Source of the DNA: Bacteroidales bacterium UBA1035
GTDB lineage: Bacteria > Bacteroidota > Bacteroidia > Bacteroidales > Dysgonomonadaceae
Assembly: GCA_002316835.1 (NCBI GenBank)
Contig: DCEG01000045.1
Location: 749-18,179, forward strand
DNA: 17,431 nucleotides
Direction of reading: 5' to 3'
Made by a program: the position numbers and the translations under genes. Below are positions 6,299 to 13,352 of the stretch, in pieces; position 1 is the stretch's first letter; each line of letters starts with the position of its first letter. The notes beneath the pieces are model-generated. The model was not told the DNA's origin and did no database searches. It saw nothing but the letters and a program-made list of their open reading frames with translations.

Positions 6299-7750
6299 TT
6301 AAATTTTTTTTCTTAAACGCGCGACAGGAATGTTCAACTGTTCTCGATATTTTGCTACAGTACGACGGGCGATAATGTAACCTTTATCGTTTAACAACAA
6401 TGTAAGTTGTTCGTCGGTAAGTGGTTTGGAGGGATTTTCGTTCTCAATGCACTCTTTTAGAAGAAACTTCACTTCCCGTGATGAAATATCTTCTCCTGCT
6501 TCGGTCTGCATTGCCTCAGAGAAAAAGAATTTCAGCGGGTAAACGCCACCATTGGTTTGTACGTATTTGCTACTGCTTACACGGGAGATGGTTGATATAT
6601 CGAATCCGGTTTTTTCGGCGATATCTTTTAGAATCATGGGCTTTAGCATTGTTTCATCTTCTGTGATGAAAAAATCATATTGAAAATTAACAATGGCTTC
6701 CATCGTTCGCTGGAGTGTGTTTTGTCTTTGCCTCACGGCATCGATGAACCATTTTGCCGAATCTACTTTTTGTTTCATAAACAAAACGGCTTGTTTGGCA
6801 TCACTGCTCATACTCTCTTTGTTTTGAGCGTACCCTTGCAGCATTTCAGAAAAGTCGTGATTGATTTTCAACTCAGGTATATTTCTGTTGTTCAGATACA
6901 TGCTTATTTCCCCATTATACGATTCCACAATGAAATCGGGTGTGATGTTGCTCATGGCTACTTCTATCGAATCACCCAACGTGTTTCCGGGTTTGGGGTT
7001 AAGAGAGACAATTTCGTCAATGATATCGCGTAATTCGTCTTGCGAAATATTCAATTGTCGCATGATTTTATCGTAATGTTTTCGCGAAAACTCTTCGAAA
7101 TAATCAGAAATAATCTCTAAAGCAAGCTTGTTTTCTTTTGTAGGTTCATTCCGTTGCAGCTGAAGCTTAAGGCACTCCTGCAGATCACTTGCGCCAACAC
7201 CTGCAGGATCAAGATCCTGAATGATCTCTAAAATGGATTTCAGTTTCGCTTCATCAATATCGAGGTTTTGTTGAAACAACAAATCATCTGATACAGCTTG
7301 CAAGTTTCGTTGTAAATAACCGTTCTCATCGAGATTACCAATAATGTACTCGGCGATTTTCTGATCACGCGCATTCAGCTGGCGTAAGCCAATTTGTTCA
7401 AGCAAAAACTCATTGAGGCTTTTATCATTTGAATACGTGGCCTCAATGAAATCCGGTTCGTTTCTTCTATAAGATTTATTTAGTTGATAATCAGGAATAT
7501 CATCTTCTGAAAAATAATCACCTAGTACAATATCCTCTTCCGATATATTGTCTCCACTATCTAAAAAATCATCAGGATTCTCGGAGTTAAGTTCTTCATT
7601 TCCTTCCTCAAGAGCAGGATTATCTTCTAACTCCTGTTTAATTTTATCTTCCAATTCAACCGAATTCAATTCAACCAGTTTTATCACCTGCATTTGAAGA
7701 GGTGATAACTTTTGAGTTTGTTTGAGTTCTTGTTGTTGTTTGAGTGCCAT
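6299..7750 (-). CDS. rpoN: RNA polymerase sigma-54 factor
   Basis: Alternative sigma factor of 483 aa, which recognises -24/-12 promoters and needs an AAA+ activator to open them. Region I is the Gln/Leu-rich N-terminus (MALKQQQELKQTQKLSPLQM). A strongly acidic region II follows at about 48-108. The core-binding and DNA-binding regions follow, with SRVSSSKYVQT near position 390. The diagnostic RpoN box ARRTVAKYRE is at 461-470, close to the C-terminus. Length is typical. The ATG at 7750 lies about 25 nt after a predicted promoter, and no longer in-frame start is needed. The neighbours (ptsN, hpf, rpoN-linked genes) of proteobacterial rpoN loci are absent; a PAP2-like gene follows instead. No activator gene and no obvious -24/-12 promoter was recognised in the window. 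Confidence 0.96.
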   Translation of the reverse strand: MALKQQQELKQTQKLSPLQMQVIKLVELNSVELEDKIKQELEDNPALEEGNEELNSENPDDFLDSGDNISEEDIVLGDYFSEDDIPDYQLNKSYRRNEPDFIEATYSNDKSLNEFLLEQIGLRQLNARDQKIAEYIIGNLDENGYLQRNLQAVSDDLLFQQNLDIDEAKLKSILEIIQDLDPAGVGASDLQECLKLQLQRNEPTKENKLALEIISDYFEEFSRKHYDKIMRQLNISQDELRDIIDEIVSLNPKPGNTLGDSIEVAMSNITPDFIVESYNGEISMYLNNRNIPELKINHDFSEMLQGYAQNKESMSSDAKQAVLFMKQKVDSAKWFIDAVRQRQNTLQRTMEAIVNFQYDFFITEDETMLKPMILKDIAEKTGFDISTISRVSSSKYVQTNGGVYPLKFFFSEAMQTEAGEDISSREVKFLLKECIENENPSKPLTDEQLTLLLNDKGYIIARRTVAKYREQLNIPVARLRKKI

Positions 7751-7779
7751 AAATGACTACGAATCCTGTTTTAAGAAAG

Positions 7780-7787
7780 CAAAGATA
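7780..7787 (-). promoter_or_regulatory. Probable -7 element of the rpoN promoter
   Basis: Exact TATCTTTG (TAnnTTTG) on the minus strand, about 30 nt upstream of the rpoN ATG. The -33 region is poor (GTTAAAT rather than TTTG), so the call rests on the -7 match and position. Confidence 0.4.
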
Positions 7788-7895
7788 GCTAAATTACCCT
7801 TTTGTTATTTAACTTGGTTGCTTTTTTAATGAGTATTGATGGAACATTACGGGTTTTTTTGTATTTTAGGCGATAAATACTGGTTAAGTGAAAAA

Positions 7896-8561
7896 ATGAA
7901 AAATAAAGCGCAACTTCTTCCTTTTCTTTTTGTAGTTATGGTTTATCTTGTTGCTATGTTTTTTGGATTTGATACTGTGAAACTCTTTTTTAAACCGTTA
8001 ATTGTAGGAAGCCTGCTTTTGTATTTCGTGATCGAGACAAAAAATAAATTTGTGAGATTCAGGTTATGGATGATTCTTGCAATGGTTTATTGCATGGCAG
8101 GAGATACTTTTTTAATGTTTGACAGTAGAGATGAACTTTTCTTTATATTGGGTTTAGTTTCCTTTTTAGTAGGACATGTTTTTTACATTTTGGTTTTCAA
8201 AAGAATTGCAAATGACAAGTTTATCTCATTTCATATCCTCAAAACGATACTTGTAATTGCTTACGTTACAGTATTACTCTACCTGTTAATTCCTCGCGCG
8301 AATACGCTTTGGCTGCCTGTTGTGCTTTATTCGTTAGTGATTGGGACGATGCTTGTTTTTGCATTTCACCTCACAAAAATCGGGAGAATCGGTTGGCTGA
8401 TTACTGCAGGTGCTTTTTTATTTGTGATTTCCGATTCGGTTATTGCACTGAATAAGTTTTATGTATCCATACCATTAGATAGTTGGATTGTGATGATTAG
8501 TTATATTGTTGCGCAATTCCTTATTGTACACGGTGTGGCGAAGTATATTCTGCAACGATAA
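7896..8561 (+). CDS. YhhN/TMEM86-family membrane protein
   Basis: Integral membrane protein of 221 aa with about eight hydrophobic helices. The YhhN family includes lysoplasmalogenases, which hydrolyse the vinyl-ether bond of lysoplasmalogen. Family blocks visible are FFKPLIVGSLLLYF, MAGDTFLMF, VGHVFYILVF, VISDSVIALNKF and SYIVAQFLIVHG; the acidic residues in GDTFLMF and ISDSVIALNKF are the likely active-site set. The frame is open from 7836, but the 20 extra residues are hydrophilic, match nothing in the family and would place a start in AT-rich leader sequence, so the ATG at 7896 is preferred. It is divergent from rpoN and convergent with the next gene, with only 21 nt between stops. Lysoplasmalogenase activity is known for some members only, so the biochemical role here is inferred. 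Confidence 0.82.
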   Translation: MKNKAQLLPFLFVVMVYLVAMFFGFDTVKLFFKPLIVGSLLLYFVIETKNKFVRFRLWMILAMVYCMAGDTFLMFDSRDELFFILGLVSFLVGHVFYILVFKRIANDKFISFHILKTILVIAYVTVLLYLLIPRANTLWLPVVLYSLVIGTMLVFAFHLTKIGRIGWLITAGAFLFVISDSVIALNKFYVSIPLDSWIVMISYIVAQFLIVHGVAKYILQR

Positions 8562-8582
8562 AAATTTTGTAGAAAGCTACAC

Positions 8583-8900
8583 TTAACAGTCGTCATCGTC
8601 ATATCCTGCTTTGCATGTGAGCGGTGCAAGTGCATAAGCATCGTATTCGTCGTACGCCGGTCCCGGCTTGCCGTTGTAAACTACAATTCGATCGAGGCGC
8701 ACTTCAGCTCCGTTATCGAAAACCATAAATTGTCCCGATTGCTTTCTGTCAACTATTCCGGTTGCTTTTCCCTCAACTTCTTCCAGTTGTGGATATTGTT
8801 CTATGTCGAAATAAAAAACTTTTACCGAATCTTTTTCTATTTCTTTCTTAAATAAATCAAAAAAATCGGGATCGATGGGTATATATGCTGATTGTTTCAT
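8583..8900 (-). CDS. Small acidic protein, possibly Rof-like
   Basis: Soluble protein of 105 aa with no signal peptide or membrane segment. It opens with YIPIDPDFFDLF (6-17) and has a central ATGIVDRKQSGQFMVFDNG then EVRLDRIVVYNG, strongly beta-stranded. This recalls the Rho-binding antiterminator Rof (Y-x-P-I-x-C-x-x-Y-D... R-L-D-K-I) in order and spacing, but similarity is loose and the key Cys/Tyr are replaced. The C-terminus is unusual: CKAGYDDDDC, two cysteines bracketing an acidic run, which could bind metal. A good Shine-Dalgarno AAAGGAG (8915-8909) lies 8 nt before the ATG, rare for this window. A TACATTTG at 8923-8916 resembles a -7 element but is so close that the transcript would start within the SD. 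Reality as a gene is likely; function unknown. Confidence 0.72.
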   Translation of the reverse strand: MKQSAYIPIDPDFFDLFKKEIEKDSVKVFYFDIEQYPQLEEVEGKATGIVDRKQSGQFMVFDNGAEVRLDRIVVYNGKPGPAYDEYDAYALAPLTCKAGYDDDDC

Positions 8901-8999
8901 ATTTTATTCTCCTTTCAAATGTAGAACAATCACTGATAGGCTTGAGTTCATTTTGGAAGTTGACTGATATTGAGTGAAGTTTAAAAAACGAAGAATAAA

Positions 9000-9031
9000 T
9001 TGTTTGTTCTCAATTCATTTTTATATCTTTG
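9000..9031 (+). promoter_or_regulatory. Promoter for the 128-aa exported protein
   Basis: Exact TATCTTTG (TAnnTTTG) at 9024-9031, with TTG at 9000-9002 (21-nt spacer) and TTTG at 9003-9006 (17-nt spacer) as -33 candidates. The predicted start near 9038 rules out the upstream in-frame ATG at 8974 and supports the start at 9064. Confidence 0.6.
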
Positions 9032-9063
9032 GTTTCATTAATTCTAAAATAAAATCAATAATT

Positions 9064-9450
9064 ATGAGAAGATTCTTAATCGTTTTTGGATTGTTACTTA
9101 TAGCCGGAACATTTTTCAATGTAAATGCTCAAAGCCTCAAAACCGTAGTTGGAGAGTGGAAATACAGTGTTCCACAGGCGCCTTACGGATACGAAAAAGG
9201 AGTTATTTCTCTTACTGAGAAAGACAAAGCATTGTCGGGTGATCTTATTTTCGACTCCGGATATAAAGTAAAATTATCCAGTGTTTCGTTGAAAGCCGAT
9301 ACATTGAGACTAGGCGTGTATGTGGAATCGGAATACGTTACGGTAGTTTCAAAGGTAAAAGGGAATAAAATGGATGGTACGGTGGATTCATCGCAAGGAA
9401 AAATGACGCTGAAAGCCGATAAGATCGCACCGGACGAAAAGAAGAAATAG
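9064..9450 (+). CDS. Small exported protein of unknown function
   Basis: Protein of 128 aa. Residues 1-22 form a standard Sec signal peptide (MRRFLIV..., cleavage probably after NVNA before Q23), with no lipobox cysteine, so it is likely soluble in the periplasm or secreted. The mature part is about 105 aa and rich in alternating beta-strand patterns: VVGEWKYSV, GVISLTEKDKALSGDLIF, YKVKLSSVSLKADTLRLGVYV, YVTVVSKVKGNKMDGTVDS and MTLKADKI. This pattern, with G-x-W-x-Y at the start and K-x-x-G-x-x-D-G-T-V, looks like a small antiparallel barrel of the lipocalin or DUF type. The tail is basic and lysine-rich (DEKKK). The start was chosen from the promoter position and signal peptide. I do not recognise a named family. 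It stands alone on this strand. Confidence 0.8.
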   Translation: MRRFLIVFGLLLIAGTFFNVNAQSLKTVVGEWKYSVPQAPYGYEKGVISLTEKDKALSGDLIFDSGYKVKLSSVSLKADTLRLGVYVESEYVTVVSKVKGNKMDGTVDSSQGKMTLKADKIAPDEKKK

Positions 9451-9487
9451 ATTTTTTATCTCCATTTTTTTACTACCACTACTCACT

Positions 9488-9535
9488 GCTTACAAAAAAA
9501 GAGATTGGCTTGAACTTTTGAGGTTCAAGCCAATC
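9488..9535 (-). terminator. 13-bp hairpin terminator at the end of the miaA transcript
   Basis: Perfect 13-bp stem (9503-9515 with 9523-9535) and a 7-nt loop. On the minus strand it is followed by TCTTTTTTTG, a proper U-tract. On the plus strand no T-run follows directly, so it serves mainly the minus strand. It lies about 190 nt past the miaA stop. Confidence 0.8.
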
Positions 9536-9727
9536 CTAAATTGAAGAAGTTCAGAAAAACTGATAAAATTTAAATTGTAAAAAGTAAATAAAATTGTCTC
9601 GTGTAATAAAATTAATTGTTTAAAATAAAATTGAGACAAAAGACAAACTTCATTCAATTCATATATATAACATCAAGGTTTGAATTTTGGTTCACAAAAA
9701 TGTAATATTTTTCTGAAAATATTTTTT

Positions 9728-10639
9728 TCATTTGTGAGTTCTAATCAGGTGAGTAATATTTTCTATCACATCATCTTTGTTATCCGAAAGATTTATCCAG
9801 TTGATTTCCTTGTCTTTATTAAACCAAGTCATCTGTTTTCGGGCGTAGTTTCGGGAGTGTTGTTTTATTTTGTCGATAGCAAAACCAAGCGTCCAATTTC
9901 CATCGAAGTACTCAAAAAGTTCTTTATACCCTACGGTATTCAGGGAATTCAGATGACGCTTGGGATAAAGTTTTTTAGCTTCTTCTAACAATCCGGCGGC
10001 AACCATTTGATCAACGCGTTTGTTAATGCGATTGTAAAGTTCCTCTCTTTCGCGTTTAAATCCGATTTTTGCGATATTAAAACTCCTTTTCTTAGTGGAG
10101 TTTGTCCGAAGCGAAGAATAAGGCTTACCGGCCATAAGACAAATTTCCAGTGCATGAATCACCCGTTTAGGGTTTTTAAGGTCAACTTCGTTGTAGAAAT
10201 CCGGATCAAGAATTTTCAATCGGGCACGAATAGCTTCCAGACCTTCTGTTTTGTAAAGTTCATGAACTTCTTTTCGCAACTTTTCATCTATGGTAGGAAT
10301 TTCATCAATTCCCTTGCAAACAGCATCAATATACATCATCGATCCACCTGTCATTACCACATGCGGATGCGTTTGCAGCAGATTTTCGATAAGCGGAACG
10401 GCATCGTCTTCAAACTGGCTGGCGCTGTAATAATCTTCCGGTTCGAGCATTCCTATAAAGTAGTGGGGAACCCTCTTTAACTGCTCATCGGTTGGCGCTG
10501 CCGTACCAATGATCATTTGCTTGTAAATTTGTCGGGAATCTGCCGATAAAATCGGACTTTTAAGCCTTTCGGCTATCTGAAGGCTCCATTCTGTTTTGCC
10601 CACGCCGGTGGGTCCAAGCAAAACGAGCAATGTGTTCAT
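9728..10639 (-). CDS. miaA: tRNA dimethylallyltransferase
   Basis: Enzyme of 303 aa that transfers the dimethylallyl group from DMAPP to N6 of A37 in tRNAs reading codons that start with U. Motifs: P-loop GPTGVGKT at 9-16; the substrate-binding SADSRQIYKQM at 32-42 with D34, S35 and R36; GGSMMYIDAVCKGID near 98-112; VGYKELFEYFDG near 237-248; and the C-terminal QHSRNYARKQMTWF typical of the family. Length and start are standard. The ATG at 10639 lies 20 nt after the stop of the pRiA4b-like gene, so the two likely form an operon. The 3' tail to the terminator at 9503-9535 is unusually long, roughly 190 nt. Confidence 0.96.
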   Translation of the reverse strand: MNTLLVLLGPTGVGKTEWSLQIAERLKSPILSADSRQIYKQMIIGTAAPTDEQLKRVPHYFIGMLEPEDYYSASQFEDDAVPLIENLLQTHPHVVMTGGSMMYIDAVCKGIDEIPTIDEKLRKEVHELYKTEGLEAIRARLKILDPDFYNEVDLKNPKRVIHALEICLMAGKPYSSLRTNSTKKRSFNIAKIGFKREREELYNRINKRVDQMVAAGLLEEAKKLYPKRHLNSLNTVGYKELFEYFDGNWTLGFAIDKIKQHSRNYARKQMTWFNKDKEINWINLSDNKDDVIENITHLIRTHK

Positions 10640-10659
10640 TATAAGTTTGTGTAAACGAT

Positions 10660-11217
10660 TTAATATAAGTCACTTTCTTCAGCAGATATTTCGATATCGT
10701 CCAATCCTTCAAAGCCTTCTTTATCGAGCTCTTCTAAGTCATAACTTTCATCTCCGAAGAATGATTCATCCACATCCAGTGAAGTAGTTGAACTTGCCAT
10801 TTCATCAAAATCAAGCGATTGTTTTGGTGCTTCGCCTATTGAAAGGGTGCACAGTGGTTTTTTTAGATTTTTACCGGTTATAATTTCCGATAACTCTATA
10901 AACAAAGCCCTCTCCGTGAGGTAGTCAAAAACGAAAAGAAGCTTTTGCTTTTCATCTTCCAGATAGTCATTTAGCACACATTCTTCCATTGTATAGGGAT
11001 CTTCATCCGAGTAGGTATCCATTTCTACGAGAGTGATCTCCTGTTTTTTGCGCCAATTATCGTCGCAAATAAAGAACGAAGCCATCTCGTTTTCATCGAA
11101 GCCGGTGCAGCTGACAATCGCTTTGAATAAATCCAAAAATGTATCGTCGGCATCTATTTTTATTTCTCTCTTGAAGTTTTCTACTTCATCGGATATTATT
11201 ACGAATCTGAAAATCAT
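10660..11217 (-). CDS. pRiA4b ORF-3-like protein with acidic C-terminal tail
   Basis: Soluble protein of 185 aa. Residues 1-100 look like the plasmid pRiA4b ORF-3 fold: FRFVIISDEVENFKREI, then DDTFLDLFKAIVSCTGFDENEMASFFICDDNW, then EDPYTMEECVLNDYLEDEKQKLLFVFDYL. From residue 135 the chain is low-complexity and very acidic (FFGDESYDLEELDKEGFEGLDD and on). The family's biochemical role is unknown. The frame is open to a TTG at 11253, but that codon lies inside the predicted -7 element TAACTTTG (11258-11251), so the ATG at 11217 is used; it gives a leader of about 27 nt. miaA follows after 20 nt, suggesting co-transcription. The acidic tail could bind a basic partner or RNA-binding protein, which is a guess. 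Confidence 0.78.
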   Translation of the reverse strand: MIFRFVIISDEVENFKREIKIDADDTFLDLFKAIVSCTGFDENEMASFFICDDNWRKKQEITLVEMDTYSDEDPYTMEECVLNDYLEDEKQKLLFVFDYLTERALFIELSEIITGKNLKKPLCTLSIGEAPKQSLDFDEMASSTTSLDVDESFFGDESYDLEELDKEGFEGLDDIEISAEESDLY

Positions 11218-11250
11218 AAAAAAGCGTTTTAATACTCGTTTATTTGGTTT

Positions 11251-11279
11251 CAAAGTTAGTAAAAACTTTTTTAAACAAA
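11251..11279 (-). promoter_or_regulatory. Predicted promoter for the pRiA4b-like gene and miaA
   Basis: Exact TAACTTTG at 11258-11251 on the minus strand, with TTTG at 11279-11276; the 17-nt spacer is slightly short. It decides the start at 11217. Confidence 0.5.
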
Positions 11280-11340
11280 AGATGATTTTTGTACAAAAAC
11301 GTGTGTTGAAAACAAATTGCGTAATTTTATATCAAAGCTG

Positions 11341-11371
11341 TTGTATTATTTGAAAATTTGTAGTACTTTTG
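11341..11371 (+). promoter_or_regulatory. Promoter for the tandem tRNA-Asn genes
   Basis: TTG at 11341-11343, a 20-nt spacer and exact TACTTTTG at 11364-11371. Predicted start near 11378, about 23 nt before the first mature tRNA. Confidence 0.65.
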
Positions 11372-11400
11372 CATCACTTTTCTGAGAACGATTGTTAAAT

Positions 11401-11474
11401 TCTTCAGTAGCTCAGTCGGTTAGAGCATCTGACTGTTAATCAGAGGGTCGCTGGTTCAAGTCCAGCCTGAAGAG
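11401..11474 (+). tRNA. tRNA-Asn (anticodon GTT), copy 1
   Basis: A 74-nt cloverleaf. Acceptor stem TCTTCAG pairs with CTGAAGA, with discriminator G. The D arm is GCTC/GAGC. The anticodon stem TCTGA/TCAGA encloses loop CTGTTAA, so the anticodon is GTT, reading AAC and AAU. The T arm is GCTGG/CCAGC with loop TTCAAGT. CCA is not encoded. Confidence 0.97.
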
Positions 11475-11507
11475 CGAAAAGTAAAGTTTTAAAAGGTGAA
11501 TAATAAT

Positions 11508-11581
11508 TCTTCAGTAGCTCAGTCGGTTAGAGCATCTGACTGTTAATCAGAGGGTCGCTGGTTCAAGTCCAGCCTGAAGAG
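11508..11581 (+). tRNA. tRNA-Asn (anticodon GTT), copy 2
   Basis: Identical in all 74 positions to copy 1, which lies 33 nt upstream. Both are probably cut from one transcript that ends at the hairpin just downstream. CCA is not encoded here either. Confidence 0.97.
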
Positions 11582-11583
11582 CG

Positions 11584-11617
11584 AAAAAAGAGTGAGTAGT
11601 AATACTTACTCTTTTTT
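11584..11617 (+). terminator. Terminator of the tRNA-Asn transcript
   Basis: A 15-bp stem (11584-11598 with 11603-11617) with one G-U pair and a 4-nt GTAA loop. The right arm ends in a six-T run and is followed by CTTTT. Confidence 0.85.
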
Positions 11618-11682
11618 CTTTTGGAGGATGTTATGTTTAAACAATTTTGAACATTGCTCGTTTAATGAGAAATAACTCAAAT

Positions 11683-12636
11683 ATGAAAAAAGTTCTTGTC
11701 ACCTATGCCCTGCATAAAGAATCTATTGCCGAGCTTTACGAAAAATACGATGTTTTTATGCCTCATGATAAAGACATGAAACGCGAGCAAGTATTGGAGA
11801 TGATTCCCGATTATGAAGTCTTAATTCCCAATTTCAGTTTCTATACGGATGCGGAAATAATGGACAAAGGTGTGAAATTGGAGATAATTTCGAATTATGG
11901 TGTAGGCTATAATAATATAGATGTAGATTATGCCACTAAAAAGGGAATTGTTGTTACCAATATTCCCAAAACGACGTGTGAGCCCACTGCTGAACTGGCT
12001 TTTGCCTTATTGCTTGCAGCCGGAAGACGAATAGGATATTACGACCGGAGACTGCGTGAACATAAAGCTGTGGACTGGGGCGTGTATGGAGATGCCGGCA
12101 TGCCAATTTTTGGAAAAACGCTGGGGATAATTGGGATGGGCAGGATAGGGCAGGCGCTGGCGAGGCGTGCGGTAGCATCGGGGATGAGTATTATTTACAA
12201 CAATCGAAACCGGTTAGCTAAAGATATAGAAGAGCGTTATGGTGCAAAATACGTTTCTTTTGATGAATTGCTGTGTACTGCCGATTACATTTCGCTCAAC
12301 GCGCCTTCTACACCCGAAACTCTGAAAATGATCGGAGAAAATGAACTTTCAAAAATGAAGCCTAAGGCTGTCTTTATCAACACTGCCCGAGGCAATATGG
12401 TGGACGAAAAAGCGTTGGCAAGAGCGCTCAAAGAAGAGAAAATATGGGCTGCCGGACTGGATGTATATGAAAATGAACCCAAAATCTCACCCGAATTATT
12501 GGTGTTGGACAATGTGGTACTTGCACCGCATGCCGGAACCAAAACTGTTGAAGATAGACACAAAATGGCAGAAGAAATGGTGCACAATATTATAGGGTTT
12601 TATGAAGGAAAATACGAAGTTTCAAGGGTGAATTGA
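11683..12636 (+). CDS. NAD(P)-dependent D-2-hydroxyacid dehydrogenase
   Basis: Cytosolic oxidoreductase of 317 aa that interconverts 2-oxo acids and D-2-hydroxy acids, probably a glyoxylate/hydroxypyruvate reductase type. The Rossmann motif is GMGRIG at 151-156. The second strand is followed by NNRNR with no acidic residue, which favours NADPH over NADH. Catalytic residues are R236 in NTARGNMVDE, E265 in VYENEP and H283 in APHAGTK. The substrate loop NYGVGYNNID (71-80) matches the glyoxylate reductase group. The frame is open from a TTG at 11647, with another ATG at 11665, but MKKVLVTYAL at 11683 is the natural family start. A poor promoter (TTTG 11620-11623, CAATTTTG 11642-11649) lies upstream. 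It is first in a compact three-gene run with alkD-like and M16 genes. Confidence 0.92.
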   Translation: MKKVLVTYALHKESIAELYEKYDVFMPHDKDMKREQVLEMIPDYEVLIPNFSFYTDAEIMDKGVKLEIISNYGVGYNNIDVDYATKKGIVVTNIPKTTCEPTAELAFALLLAAGRRIGYYDRRLREHKAVDWGVYGDAGMPIFGKTLGIIGMGRIGQALARRAVASGMSIIYNNRNRLAKDIEERYGAKYVSFDELLCTADYISLNAPSTPETLKMIGENELSKMKPKAVFINTARGNMVDEKALARALKEEKIWAAGLDVYENEPKISPELLVLDNVVLAPHAGTKTVEDRHKMAEEMVHNIIGFYEGKYEVSRVN

Positions 12637-12653
12637 TTATGACGATATTGATA

Positions 12654-13352
12654 ATGACAGCAGAAAAAGTAAAACAACAACTATTCACTTTCGGAAATCC
12701 TGAAAAAGCGGAACACTCCAAGTATTTTTTCAAAACCGGAAAAGGACAATACGGTGAAGGTGACAAATTTATCGGCACAACCGTTCCTGAATCGCGAAGC
12801 GTGGCAAAAGCCAACAAGAACCTTACGTTTGACGAACTCAAAAAACTGTTGAATGATGAGTATCACGAATGTCGGTTTTGTGCCCTGATTATTCTTGTAG
12901 AGCAGTTTAAAAAAGCCGATGACGCAAAACGTAAAGAAATCTTCGATTTTTATTTGGCTAATACGCATGGTATCAATAACTGGGATTTGGTAGATGTGTC
13001 GGCTTACAATATTATGGGAGAATGGTTGTTGGATAAAGATCGGTCGGTATTATATCAATTGTCGGAAAGTGAAAATCTTTGGGAACAACGAATATCGATT
13101 GTTTCTACGCTGGCATTTATTCGAAAAAACGATTTAAAAGACACATTAAAACTTTCCGAAAAATTTCTTTCGCATCATCATGATCTGATGCACAAAGCCT
13201 GCGGCTGGATGTTACGTGAAGCGGGTAAACGAGACGAAAAAACATTAACCGATTTCTTAGACAAACATTATCGAAAAATACCCCGAACGATGTTGCGATA
13301 CGCCATTGAAAGATTATCGCCGGAACAGCGGGAAATATATATGCAAAAATGA
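12654..13352 (+). CDS. DNA alkylation repair protein, AlkD-like HEAT-repeat glycosylase
   Basis: Protein of 232 aa made of HEAT-like helical repeats. The AlkD family removes N3- and N7-alkylated purines from DNA by base excision without flipping the base. Residues matching the AlkD active site are W110 and D114 in NNWDLVD, R146 in LWEQRISIV and W185 in CGWMLREAGKRD. Other family blocks are YFFKTGKGQYGEGDKFIGTTVPESR-like residues 24-48, split HECRFCAL at 71-78, and PRTMLRYAIER at 210-220. The frame runs back to TTG 12633 and ATG 12639; the ATG at 12654 (MTAEKVKQQL) is preferred as the helix start, but 12639 is possible. It begins 17 nt after the dehydrogenase stop, and its TGA overlaps the ATG of the M16 gene, so translation of the two is probably coupled. 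Confidence 0.9.
   Translation: MTAEKVKQQLFTFGNPEKAEHSKYFFKTGKGQYGEGDKFIGTTVPESRSVAKANKNLTFDELKKLLNDEYHECRFCALIILVEQFKKADDAKRKEIFDFYLANTHGINNWDLVDVSAYNIMGEWLLDKDRSVLYQLSESENLWEQRISIVSTLAFIRKNDLKDTLKLSEKFLSHHHDLMHKACGWMLREAGKRDEKTLTDFLDKHYRKIPRTMLRYAIERLSPEQREIYMQK

Larger units (their letters stand above)
11398..11587 (+). repeat. 83-nt direct repeat carrying the two tRNA-Asn genes
   Basis: Positions 11398-11480 and 11505-11587 are identical. The identity extends 3 nt before and 6 nt after each tRNA, then breaks. This points to a tandem duplication, or to gene conversion keeping the copies equal. Confidence 0.85.

Noticed and set aside
6421..7076. Plus-strand frames of 81, 117 and 71 codons
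   Set aside because: All antisense to rpoN, which carries the RpoN box and acidic region II.
8909..8923. TACATTTG as a promoter for the 105-aa gene
   Set aside because: The -7 match is exact but the -33 region has no TTTG and the transcript would start within the Shine-Dalgarno site.
10007..10480. A 157-codon plus-strand frame
   Set aside because: Antisense to miaA; its residues follow from the complementary codons of a conserved enzyme.
11398..11587. A CRISPR-like or attachment-site repeat
   Set aside because: There are only two copies, each a full tRNA gene, and no integrase or cas gene is nearby.
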